Shown piece after piece: positions 24,440 to 32,383 of a DNA stretch of 35,920 bases. Made by a program: the position numbers and the translations under genes. The stretch's first letter is position 1, and each line of letters begins with the position of its first letter. The DNA is from a bacterium (GTDB lineage Bacteria; Vulcanimicrobiota; Vulcanimicrobiia; Vulcanimicrobiales; Vulcanimicrobiaceae). The notes beneath the pieces were generated by a model that saw nothing but the letters and a program-made list of their open reading frames with translations, had not been told where the DNA came from and did no database searches. Where the stretch lies: NCBI GenBank assembly GCA_021778415.1, contig JAJYCL010000028.1, positions 1 through 35,920 of the forward strand, in the 5' to 3' direction.

Positions 24440-25204
24440 TCACTTGATCACGCCGCGCTGCGACGCCTCGATAAATGAGATTAAATCATGACCGCATGTT
24501 GTCGTCACAATCGCTCTCATTGCTTCGAGCGCTTGCGAAACGTTGTTCTGCGGATCATATAGAATTTTATAGAATCGTTTGATCTCATCGCGTTGCTCCG
24601 AACTAAATTCACCACGTCGCAAGCCGACACTATTGAGTCCGTAGGGGCGTGGAGGCGCTCCCTCAACGAGAAAAAATGGCGGGACATCCTTCGTTACTTT
24701 TGACGCTCCGCCGATCATGACATATTTTCCAATACGCACAAATTGGTGGATTCCAGCCATTCCACCGATGACGGCGTTATCGCCGACCTCGACGTGGCCG
24801 GCAAGTTGTGCAAGATTGGACATGACGACACCATTCCCAACAATGCAATTATGGGCGATGTGGGTGTATGCAAGAAACAAACAATCGTCGCCTACGGTGG
24901 TGTATTCTCCCTCGCCGGTGGCACGTTGAATTGACGAGTATTCGCGAATGACTGTTCTGTTACCGATTTTCGTGAATGCTTGCTCGCCCTTGTATTTCTT
25001 ATCTTGGCTCGAAGCTCCAATCGTCGCGAACGGATAAATTTCGCAATTTTCGCCGATTTCGGTCCAACCATTGACTACGACGTGAGCCTGAAGGATCGTG
25101 CCCGCACCGATGGTTACGTGCTCTCCAACGATGCAATAAGGGCCAACCTCGACCGATCTGCCGACGTTTGCATTGGGGTGAACGATCGCCGTCGCGTGGA
25201 TCAT
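24440..25204 (-). CDS. lpxA: UDP-N-acetylglucosamine acyltransferase LpxA
   Basis: 254 residues from the ATG at 25204, which overlaps the fabZ stop as ATGA (25201-25204); longer in-frame starts lie inside fabZ. Left-handed beta-helix hexapeptide repeats run from about 1 to 175, with the catalytic His at 118 (THIAHNC), GGMAGIHQF at 148-156, and the helical C-terminal domain after PPRPYGLNSVGLRR. It transfers a 3-hydroxyacyl group from ACP to UDP-GlcNAc, the first step of lipid A synthesis. At the position of the E. coli G173 'hydrocarbon ruler' there is Lys169 (GGASKV), which may alter acyl-chain choice. Confidence 0.95.
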   Translation of the reverse strand: MIHATAIVHPNANVGRSVEVGPYCIVGEHVTIGAGTILQAHVVVNGWTEIGENCEIYPFATIGASSQDKKYKGEQAFTKIGNRTVIREYSSIQRATGEGEYTTVGDDCLFLAYTHIAHNCIVGNGVVMSNLAQLAGHVEVGDNAVIGGMAGIHQFVRIGKYVMIGGASKVTKDVPPFFLVEGAPPRPYGLNSVGLRRGEFSSEQRDEIKRFYKILYDPQNNVSQALEAMRAIVTTTCGHDLISFIEASQRGVIK

Positions 25205-25674
25205 GCGTGCAACACGCTCGCGTCGGCACGGAAATATGACGTATCGCTCACAATTGAGAACATAAGTTCTGCAGAACATGCAAACTCGCCGTCGACGTTT
25301 GCTTCCGCGCTCACAAAGCCGATATTCCTCCGATGACGCACGAGGCGCACGTGCATGGAAAAACGATCTCCTGGAACGACGGGGCGACGAAAACGGGCCT
25401 TATCGATGCCCGCGAGATACGGTGTTTTTACCGCAAACTCACCTGGCGCAAGAACGATGCAGCCGCCTAGTTGCGCTAAAGCTTCGATCATGAGCACGCC
25501 GGGAAAGACCGGGTTGGTCGGAAAATGCCCGGTAAAATACGGCTCATTAAAGGTGATATTTTTAAAACCGGTCGCAAAATTCATCGCTTCGTATGTCTCG
25601 ATTCGATCTACGAGCAAAAAAGGATAGCGATGTGGCATGATATCCATTATCTGCCGAATATCGAGCTGTGGCAT
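25201..25674 (-). CDS. fabZ: 3-hydroxyacyl-ACP dehydratase FabZ
   Basis: 157 residues. Hot-dog fold motifs are IMPHRYPFLLVDRI (12-25), the catalytic His50 in GHFPTNPVFPG, and Glu64 in MIEALAQLGG. It dehydrates 3-hydroxyacyl-ACP in fatty-acid elongation and so competes with LpxA/LpxD for the same substrate, which explains its recurring place in lpx clusters. The ATG lies 3 bases after the lpxC stop. An extra tail of about 10 residues (YFRADASVLHA) follows the usual end. Confidence 0.95.
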   Translation of the reverse strand: MPQLDIRQIMDIMPHRYPFLLVDRIETYEAMNFATGFKNITFNEPYFTGHFPTNPVFPGVLMIEALAQLGGCIVLAPGEFAVKTPYLAGIDKARFRRPVVPGDRFSMHVRLVRHRRNIGFVSAEANVDGEFACSAELMFSIVSDTSYFRADASVLHA

Positions 25675-25677
25675 AAC

Positions 25678-26505
25678 TTAAATGCTCCCTACTCCAAGAA
25701 CGTAATGGTCGCGCAATGCTTTTGTTACTCGAGAGTGCAACGCATGACCTGATTTCACGGCGATCACTTGGGCCTGCAATCGCGCTCCTAACAAGGCAAA
25801 ATCGCCCAACAGATCGAGAATTTTGTGCCGCACCACTTCATTTGGCCATTGCAACGGCTGCATCGGGCCATCGGCATCGAAGACCAGCGCATTATCAAGA
25901 CTGCCCCCCAGCGCCAAACCGCGCGCCTTGAGCGCTTCAACCTCGGCAAGATAGCCAAAGGTTCGCGCCGCCGCGATCTCGCCGGCATATCGCTGCGCGT
26001 CGCAAAGAAAATCGAGATACTGCGCTCCTATCGGAGCGGGGAAATCCGCTACAAAACGGATCCGCAACGCGTCAGCGGGGAGAATGACGACCAGGCGGTC
26101 TCCGTCGGCGAAGAAATGCGCAGTCGAGGGGACGATCGTGGGTGCGGGTTCGCCAAGATCGCGCACTCCCACTTGCTCAAGCAAGGCGACATACTCCCGT
26201 GCGCTGCCATCTAAAACGGGGATCTCCGGGCCATGAACGTTGATGTGGAGATCAGAAACGCCGAATGCGTATAACGCCGACAAGAGATGTTCAACGGTTG
26301 AAACCGAGGCTGCTCCACGACCTATAACCGTTGCCCGCGAGGTTTCGACGACATTCTCGGCCGTCGCCGGAACGTGCTCGTCACCGAGCTCGAACACCAA
26401 TCCGGTTCCGGCAACTGCCGGGCGCAAAACAACGGTTGCCTCGACACCGGAATGTAACCCGATTCCGGCAATCGTCAGCTCACTCGATAGCGTACGTCTA
26501 TTCAT
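25678..26505 (-). CDS. lpxC: UDP-3-O-acyl-N-acetylglucosamine deacetylase LpxC
   Basis: 275 residues from the ATG at 26505, which gives the standard start MNRRTLSSELTIAGIGLHSG; two earlier in-frame ATGs (26526, 26517) would add only a few residues inside lpxD. Zinc ligands and catalytic residues are visible: E72-H73 (TVEHLLSAL), H227 and D231 (RHKILDLLGD), and the late SGHALHS with His254. It catalyses the committed, zinc-dependent deacetylation in lipid A synthesis. It is slightly short at the C-terminus compared with E. coli (305 residues). It overlaps lpxD by 8 bases. Confidence 0.95.
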   Translation of the reverse strand: MNRRTLSSELTIAGIGLHSGVEATVVLRPAVAGTGLVFELGDEHVPATAENVVETSRATVIGRGAASVSTVEHLLSALYAFGVSDLHINVHGPEIPVLDGSAREYVALLEQVGVRDLGEPAPTIVPSTAHFFADGDRLVVILPADALRIRFVADFPAPIGAQYLDFLCDAQRYAGEIAAARTFGYLAEVEALKARGLALGGSLDNALVFDADGPMQPLQWPNEVVRHKILDLLGDFALLGARLQAQVIAVKSGHALHSRVTKALRDHYVLGVGSI

Positions 26506-27532
26506 TCGTCCGCGCATCTTTTGCACGCTCGAGGGCCGTCACGCGATCGAAAAGCTTCGGAATTTTTCGGAGCGCGACTTCAAAACGCAGCCGCTCACGA
26601 TGATCCCGCGCAGGAGCGCCGGAAACGAACGCGCCGTCGGGAATATCGCCCCAAATTTGCGACGCGCCGGCAATGGTTACGCGGGATCCGACGGTGATGT
26701 GTCCCTTAAAACTAGCTTGCCCGCCAACTTGCACATAGTCGCCGATGATCGTCGAACCGGCCATTCCGGTCTGTGCAGCAAAGGCATTGTGTCGTCCTAG
26801 TCGGCAATTGTGCCCGATTTGCACCAAGTTATCGACCTTCGTTCCCTCGCCGATGACGGTGCTTCCCGTTTGCGCCCGATCAACGCAGGTGTTAGCGCCG
26901 ATTTCAACATCGTCATCCAAACGTACATTGCCAACCTGCGGAATCCGCTCGAGTCGGCCATCGACAATCGACCAGCCAAAGCCTTCGCTTCCGATCACCG
27001 ATCCGGGCGCGAGAACGACTCGCGCGCCAAGAACGCAGTCTTCCATGACGGTCGAACGCGGTTGTAACCAAGAATCGTTGCCAATAGTAACCCGAGGGCC
27101 AACGTAGGCACCCGCTTCGATCGTTACTCCGGCTGCAATGGTCGCACCGGGCCCAATACTTGCATGCGGTCCGACGTACACATCGTCGGCGACGCTCGCC
27201 GTTGCGTCAATCGAGGCGTGCACATCACGATACGGTCCGCGCAAACGCGGAGGTCGTGCCAACGCTAACAATGTCGCGAGAGCCGAGCGAGCGGACTCGA
27301 CAACCAACAACGGCTTTGTCGTCGTGATGTCGCCGCCCAGCGCGGAACGCTCAACTAAGATCGCGCCGGCATCGGAGGCCATCGCCGCCGCCAAATACTT
27401 GGCATCGGTCGCAAACGTCATCGTTTGCGAATGAGCATCGTCAATTGACGAAATCGAAGAGACAACGAACGACGCGTCACCGACAATCTCGCCGGCGACG
27501 CGCTGTGCACATTCTGCGAGTGTTCCGAGCAC
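26498..27532 (-). CDS. lpxD: UDP-3-O-(3-hydroxyacyl)glucosamine N-acyltransferase LpxD
   Basis: 344 residues from a GTG start. The N-terminal uridine-binding domain (about 1-100) is followed by a beta-helix of hexapeptide repeats (about 105-310). The signature segments are APGSVIGSEGFGWS, VDRAQTGSTVIGEGTKVDN, and the catalytic His241 in VQIGHNC, then AAQTGMAGST. A helical C-terminal extension (RERLRFEVALRKIPKLF) matches the family. It adds the N-linked hydroxyacyl chain in lipid A synthesis. It lies 17 bases downstream of the last ompH-like gene, in the bamA-ompH-lpxD order common in diderms. Confidence 0.95.
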   Translation of the reverse strand: MLGTLAECAQRVAGEIVGDASFVVSSISSIDDAHSQTMTFATDAKYLAAAMASDAGAILVERSALGGDITTTKPLLVVESARSALATLLALARPPRLRGPYRDVHASIDATASVADDVYVGPHASIGPGATIAAGVTIEAGAYVGPRVTIGNDSWLQPRSTVMEDCVLGARVVLAPGSVIGSEGFGWSIVDGRLERIPQVGNVRLDDDVEIGANTCVDRAQTGSTVIGEGTKVDNLVQIGHNCRLGRHNAFAAQTGMAGSTIIGDYVQVGGQASFKGHITVGSRVTIAGASQIWGDIPDGAFVSGAPARDHRERLRFEVALRKIPKLFDRVTALERAKDARTNE

Positions 27533-27549
27533 GCTCGGGGTACTCTGCT

Positions 27550-27954
27550 CTACGGGGACGGAGTCGGCGTCGACTTCTCGGTAATTCCGAGTTCTTTCTC
27601 GACGTCGTCAGTAGTATCTGTCCCACCGTAGCCGACACCCTGTCGTGTTACGGCGAGTTTAAGGCCACGCGCGGCAGCAACTTTCTTAGCGGCATCCTGA
27701 AGCTGGTTTGTTAACGCCAAGGTTATCGCGCCGTACTTTTGCTCCAAGGCGAAAGCCTGCCGACGTTTTTGATCGGCAGAGACTTTCGATGACTGAATTT
27801 TCTGTTCGTCCAGAAAAAGGTTCTGCTGATCGTTTTGATAGACCGGCCAATTTTGGGTAATGCGATCGACATCGACAATCCCAATTGGGCTGCTATTCGA
27901 GCACCCTGCGAGAAGGGCGGCACTAAGGGCGAGAAATAGGGCTTGCTTTTTCAC
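27550..27954 (-). CDS. OmpH/Skp-like lipoprotein, single module
   Basis: 134 residues from a GTG start overlapping the previous stop as GTGA (27951-27954). A lipoprotein signal ends in LLAGC (Cys18). The mature part begins IGIVDVDRITQNWPVYQN, the characteristic first strand and helix of OmpH/Skp. It continues with a helical arm of about 60 residues and ends with the strand KLAVTRQGVGYGGTDTTDDV, typical of the Skp body. A short P/T tail ends the protein. Skp-type chaperones hold unfolded outer-membrane proteins for BamA. Lipid anchoring is unlike soluble E. coli Skp. It is the third OmpH-type gene in a row. Confidence 0.75.
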   Translation of the reverse strand: MKKQALFLALSAALLAGCSNSSPIGIVDVDRITQNWPVYQNDQQNLFLDEQKIQSSKVSADQKRRQAFALEQKYGAITLALTNQLQDAAKKVAAARGLKLAVTRQGVGYGGTDTTDDVEKELGITEKSTPTPSP

Positions 27955-29249
27955 TCGTGTAGGCTTTCGATGGCTTTGGTGACATCGGGGGTCAAATCAT
28001 AGCCCCCTGGGGTTGCGGATGGATCTGCAATGGCGACACTCAGGCCGCGATCCTTCGCAATTTTTTGCGCGGTTTGCGTCACTCGGGCGACAATTTTCGC
28101 ATAGAGATCTTGGCGCTGTTGCTGGACGGTGAGTAATTGTTTGGCGGCATCGGCCGAGCCAAGATCGCCGCCGTTTTTTAGTGCGGCGTACTCGACTTGA
28201 ATGTCCGTTTTTGTTTTATTAAAGGCATCCATTGCGGCCTGAGCATCGGCGTTAAACTTATCGGAGAACTCCGATTGAATCGATGCTAAACGCTGTTTAG
28301 TTGCATCGGATAGATTCGCCGGCAACGTCGCCGGCGCCATGTTTTTCAGGTTTGCGACCACTTGCGATTGACGGCTTTGCAATTTCGCCGCTGTCGCTTG
28401 TTGCATCGCCGCCGACTCTCGAGCCATGCGCTGATTCATCGTCGAAAGCAACGTTTTTCTATAAGCATCAAACTCTTGTGAATCGGCTTTTCTCAACGCA
28501 GTAAGATTCGCAGCTTCCCGCGCGTCGATTGCCTTTAGTTTCGCCTGTATGTCTTTACGCGCGGCGTTATCGAGCGCGAGGTTGGCCATTCGCGTTTGAA
28601 GCGCAAGTCGCTCGCCCGCGTCCTCAGACGATTCTTTCAGCGATAAACTCGATTCGCGTTGAGCGAGTTCCTCGCTTTTTGCTTGCAGCTTACTACTAAT
28701 TTCTTTTCGCAACTGATCCATCGTTGCTTTCATCGTCGCGCTATCTTGCGCCATCACATCGTTACGATAGGCTTGCAGATCTTGTCCGGCTTGCATATAG
28801 GCCGCTTGTTGTTTTCCGGAAGCCGACGCTGCGAGGGAGTTGGCGATATTTGCGGCGTTAGGAACGCCTGCTGCCGCAAGTGCCTGGCCGATTGCGATCG
28901 ATTCCTCGTGCAAATACTGATTTTGCTTACCGCTTATATATTTTTGTGTTTGTGCTTGAGCGGCCGTAAGCTGGGCGTTTAGCTTGTTGATTTGGGTTTC
29001 GATTTGGGCAGCAGTCAAATGAGCAGTCGTTCGAGCCGCAAAATTCAGCGCGGACAACGACTGATCAAGAGCCTGCACCTGAGGGTACATTGGGTCGTGC
29101 TTGGCCGCTTGCGCGACGTCGACATACCCAATGCCCTTGATATTTGGCGCGTTGACATTGACGTGGGAACATCCCGCGACAAGCACAGCCAACGCCAAGC
29201 CCGAAATACGACGGATCAAAGTGCTACTTGCCGAGCTCGTTTTGGACAT
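27951..29249 (-). CDS. Long coiled-coil OmpH/Skp-like lipoprotein
   Basis: 432 residues from the ATG at 29249, which overlaps the upstream gene by 26 bases; a TTG at 29219, just after the upstream stop, is an alternative that also keeps the lipobox. The signal ends in LVAGC (Cys27). IGYVDVAQAAKHDPMYPQVQ is an OmpH-type opening, and the C-terminus (TAQKIAKDRGLSVAIADP, then GYDLTPDVTKAIESL) is an OmpH-type closing strand. Between them lie some 300 residues of Ala/Gln/Lys-rich helix, far longer than a Skp arm. It may be an elongated periplasmic holdase or spacer; the role is inferred. Confidence 0.7.
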   Translation of the reverse strand: MSKTSSASSTLIRRISGLALAVLVAGCSHVNVNAPNIKGIGYVDVAQAAKHDPMYPQVQALDQSLSALNFAARTTAHLTAAQIETQINKLNAQLTAAQAQTQKYISGKQNQYLHEESIAIGQALAAAGVPNAANIANSLAASASGKQQAAYMQAGQDLQAYRNDVMAQDSATMKATMDQLRKEISSKLQAKSEELAQRESSLSLKESSEDAGERLALQTRMANLALDNAARKDIQAKLKAIDAREAANLTALRKADSQEFDAYRKTLLSTMNQRMARESAAMQQATAAKLQSRQSQVVANLKNMAPATLPANLSDATKQRLASIQSEFSDKFNADAQAAMDAFNKTKTDIQVEYAALKNGGDLGSADAAKQLLTVQQQRQDLYAKIVARVTQTAQKIAKDRGLSVAIADPSATPGGYDLTPDVTKAIESLHE

Positions 29250-30027
29250 CTTGAGTGATGTTCGTTCCACCATAGACCACATCGCCTTGATCGATGATCA
29301 GCAAAAGATTTTTCTTTTGAGCGATACTGGCATTTGCGGCTTTGAGCCCGTCCAACACCGGCTGGACCATTTCTTTTTGCTTTGCCTTTATGACTTTGTC
29401 ATAGTCGGCAGCTACGGCTTTTTTGGCCGCATCGTCTTTGGCCGCCGCAAATCGTTGTTGATACACTTTTTGCGTATCGTTCACGAATTTTTGGAAGTCC
29501 GCATTCGCTTTTTGAACTTTTGGAAGATTATCAATCGCGCTCTGATCCACGAAGCCGATTTCCGATGGTGGCGGCGTTGCCGAAGGCTGAGCAATGGCCT
29601 GCCCTCCCTGCAGAAGCCCGATAACATCTTTCGTGATATCGACACCACCATAAACGATGATGCGCTTATCGACGACGATCGAGAGCTTCTTCGTTGCACT
29701 CACGTTGGCGATTGCAAGCTGAGCACGGGCGAAAATCGGCCCTACGAGCTCCTGCTGGCGATCATTGAATTTCTGCTGAAACTCAAGTGAAATTGTTTGG
29801 CGTTCGGAATCAGATTTTGCCGCCTTAATACGCGCCGCAAACTGTGCATCCAATCCTTGCTTGAATTGAGCAAGTTTCCGATTTGCATCAACGAATGCCG
29901 GCAGGCTTCCGACTTGGGCCTGATCGATGAAGCCGATATCGGTGAGATCTGCCGCAATTGCATGCGGTGCCAGCAATGCAGTGGCAACAAAAAGTGCGAG
30001 TCCGAAGCGAAGAAAGCGAAGTTTCAT
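29224..30027 (-). CDS. OmpH/Skp-like periplasmic protein with two tandem modules
   Basis: 267 residues from the ATG at 30027, which has AAGGA upstream and gives a clean signal peptide (1-26, ending AIAA). A longer open frame reaches into bamA, but its extra residues are unlike any signal. Two OmpH modules are present: residues 31-140 (IGFIDQAQVGSLPAF through VVDKRIIVYGGVDITKDV) and 157-265 (IGFVDQSAIDNLPKV through IIDQGDVVYGGTNITQDV), joined by a P/S/T linker. Each has the strand-helix arm-strand layout of Skp. A protein with two modules could act as a built-in dimer in the chaperone trimer-like arrangement. It follows bamA directly. Confidence 0.8.
   Translation of the reverse strand: MKLRFLRFGLALFVATALLAPHAIAADLTDIGFIDQAQVGSLPAFVDANRKLAQFKQGLDAQFAARIKAAKSDSERQTISLEFQQKFNDRQQELVGPIFARAQLAIANVSATKKLSIVVDKRIIVYGGVDITKDVIGLLQGGQAIAQPSATPPPSEIGFVDQSAIDNLPKVQKANADFQKFVNDTQKVYQQRFAAAKDDAAKKAVAADYDKVIKAKQKEMVQPVLDGLKAANASIAQKKNLLLIIDQGDVVYGGTNITQDVQNELGK
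29233..29937 (-). repeat. Internal duplication of the OmpH module
   Basis: The two modules, encoded by 29608-29937 and 29233-29559, share opening (IGF-V/I-DQ) and closing (VYGG-x-[DN]-IT-x-DV) motifs at about the same spacing of 110 residues. The middle arms differ, so the duplication is old. Confidence 0.7.
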
Positions 30028-30049
30028 ACTGTCCTTACGTTTGACGAGG

Positions 30050-32308
30050 TTAGAAGCTTTGGCCGATGCCAAAGCTAGTATGCGTTCCGTCTGCTCCCTT
30101 GGCGAAATCGAGTCGGATAACTTGATTACCAAGTAGCTGAGGAATTGAGAAGCGTAGCCCGGCACCGTAGTCATAGTTGTAGTTCCAGTTACCCGGATAG
30201 CTGAGGATACGATTCGTATTGGGATCCAAAAGCGGCGAGGCTCCTCGGATGCGGTACGCACCTTGATCGAAAAACACGGCTATTTGGAATTTGCGATCAG
30301 CGGTGAGCGGTTTACGAATCTCGGCTTGGAACAATCCCGTATCGGTTCCATAAAACACGCTGTTGTAACCGCGTAATTGTTGATCGGAGAACGTGTAAAG
30401 CGCACTATAGGGAAGGACACCCGTCGAGAGTCTCCCCTGGAAATGCAACCCGAGCGTCGAGTTTTTCAACACCGGGAAGAAACGCGTTGCATCAAGCTGC
30501 GTCTGCGTAAAGTTGAAGTTCGAGCCAATCGACGGACTTGAGATCGTCTCACCGAAATTGATCGTATGGCCCTTCGTTGGGTCGAAGTAATCGTTCAACG
30601 TGTTCGTCGAGCTTCCCAGCGTTACCGTATAAAGATTATACGGAAGGCCGGTATTCGTATTAGCAATGGACGTAGCCGCGATACCAAACGATGTCGCGCC
30701 ACTCGTCGGATTGATATTCGAGAGCGGCCCCGGCGTTGGACCAACGACGACGTTGGGTTGAGCCGACTGGAAGTAGTATGGTGACGGGACAGTCGTCGAA
30801 GATTTAATCGACGAAAGACTCGTGCCAATCGACAACTGCGTGAAATAATTCAGGCGTCGACCGACTTGCAACGAAATGCCCGTGGATTGCGATTGCGCAG
30901 TCGCATAACTTCCGCCGATTTGCGATCCCGTCGAGACGAGCGTCACCGGAATCGACGACGTGGGCTGGTTGATTGACGGGATGCCGCCGCCGTTGCCAAC
31001 CTGATAGATCGGATAGAAGTACGTCGAACCATTGGCGAAGATCGAGGCTCCAAGACTATAGAGCTGCGATTTTTTCGTCTTGCCGAAGTAGGGAATCGAG
31101 GCTGACAACTGCGTGGTATAGGTACGTGATCCGCGTTGCAGCTGCAACTGCAGATTGTTTCCCGTTCCATGCAAATTGTTGTCCGAGTACCCCAGTGTTC
31201 CGTACAGCCCTTGGCCGGTAATGCCGCCTTGATACCCTACGCCGACTTGCGCCTGCGCGGTCTTCTGCTCGGTTACGTGCCAAACGACGGCGACGAGATC
31301 GGGGCGCTTGGGATCCGGACCGGGTTTGACATCCGGCTCGACTTTCGAGAAGAAGCCCAGGTTGTTGAGACGCTCGTAATCGCGTTTGATTCCATCTTTG
31401 GTTAATAGCGATCCCGGTTGCAGTTGCAACTGGCGACGGATGACATCGTCTTTCGTTCGCTCGTTGCCGGTGATCTGTACGACCGCAACGCGTGCAACGT
31501 CGATCGTGTACTGCACATCTGCGGTACCGGCTTTTTGGTTGATCGTATCTTGCTTGATCCCGCCTTCGAAATTGCCGATGTACAAACCGGCTTTTTCGTA
31601 GAGCTTGTTAAGGGCTTCGTAATCCTTATCGCGCATCGAATCGGAATACTCGACGCCGGGCTTCACCGATATCGCCGCCAAAATTTTTGCCTGCGGCAAA
31701 ATGTACGTTCCGGAAAGTAATACTTTGGCGACGGTGAGACCCTCGATTACGTCGATCGTGACCACGCCCGTTTTAGGGTCGATGGAAAGATTCGTAATAT
31801 GCGATGGGAGCTGGCCTTGGTATCCGATCCGCTCGTAATAGGAATTGATCTTTTGAAGATCCTGACGAAACGTATCGGTATTAAAGACCTGGCCGACCGT
31901 CGTATCCATAAGGGCTGCAAGCGTATCGCTCGGCACCTTTTTGTTTCCGACAAACGTGATTTTCGTCACGACCGGGTTTTCGATCACGCGGTAGGTGATG
32001 GCGACGCCATTCCCACGTGGGCGAATCAGCGGGGCGGGAACGGCAGCGAAATATCCCAGCGCGTTGATTCGCGCCAGATCGCTCTGAATAACCGCGGGTT
32101 CGTACGGTTGACCGGGACGAACTTGGATCACGTCCATAATCGTCTGAGTCGGAACGTGAAGATTCCCCGAGATATCGACCGAAACAATTCGCGGTACATC
32201 AGCCGAGCGTACCGGCTGCGCGAATGAAACGATGAGGCAGATAATTGCGAGTACGAAACCCGCACTCACCAGAAGTGCGCGACGTGCGCGCGCTTGGTTA
32301 ACCGTCAT
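30050..32308 (-). CDS. bamA: Outer membrane protein assembly factor BamA (Omp85 family)
   Basis: 752 residues. A signal peptide (about 1-36, ending VRSA) precedes four POTRA domains at roughly 40-112, 113-190, 191-270 and 271-348, each starting with a V-x-I-x-G-N/T-like strand (IVSVDISGN, VTKITFVGNKK, VAKVLLSGTY, VAVVQITGNERT). E. coli BamA has five. The C-terminal barrel begins AQAQVGVGYQGG, has the lid-loop motif LRGYNS (QLRGY in place of VRGF), and ends in Phe (GIGQSF). It folds and inserts outer-membrane proteins. A GGGAAG-type Shine-Dalgarno lies upstream of the ATG. It follows tamB after 75 bases and precedes the ompH genes. Confidence 0.93.
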   Translation of the reverse strand: MTVNQARARRALLVSAGFVLAIICLIVSFAQPVRSADVPRIVSVDISGNLHVPTQTIMDVIQVRPGQPYEPAVIQSDLARINALGYFAAVPAPLIRPRGNGVAITYRVIENPVVTKITFVGNKKVPSDTLAALMDTTVGQVFNTDTFRQDLQKINSYYERIGYQGQLPSHITNLSIDPKTGVVTIDVIEGLTVAKVLLSGTYILPQAKILAAISVKPGVEYSDSMRDKDYEALNKLYEKAGLYIGNFEGGIKQDTINQKAGTADVQYTIDVARVAVVQITGNERTKDDVIRRQLQLQPGSLLTKDGIKRDYERLNNLGFFSKVEPDVKPGPDPKRPDLVAVVWHVTEQKTAQAQVGVGYQGGITGQGLYGTLGYSDNNLHGTGNNLQLQLQRGSRTYTTQLSASIPYFGKTKKSQLYSLGASIFANGSTYFYPIYQVGNGGGIPSINQPTSSIPVTLVSTGSQIGGSYATAQSQSTGISLQVGRRLNYFTQLSIGTSLSSIKSSTTVPSPYYFQSAQPNVVVGPTPGPLSNINPTSGATSFGIAATSIANTNTGLPYNLYTVTLGSSTNTLNDYFDPTKGHTINFGETISSPSIGSNFNFTQTQLDATRFFPVLKNSTLGLHFQGRLSTGVLPYSALYTFSDQQLRGYNSVFYGTDTGLFQAEIRKPLTADRKFQIAVFFDQGAYRIRGASPLLDPNTNRILSYPGNWNYNYDYGAGLRFSIPQLLGNQVIRLDFAKGADGTHTSFGIGQSF

Positions 32309-32383
32309 GAAATCGTGTCTTCCCTATGCGTGCATCGGTGCGTCGAGGGCACCGAAAGGTGAACGCGCGAGGTGCTCTCGGCG
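32309..32383. other. Gap between tamB and bamA
   Basis: These 75 bases hold the ribosome binding site of bamA near 32318-32323 and otherwise no feature I can support. No hairpin with a T-run is visible, so read-through from tamB into bamA seems likely. Confidence 0.4.

Noticed and set aside
30028-30261. N-terminal extension of the two-module OmpH gene into bamA
   Set aside because: It overlaps the end of bamA by over 200 bases and would hide the clean signal peptide that begins at 30027.
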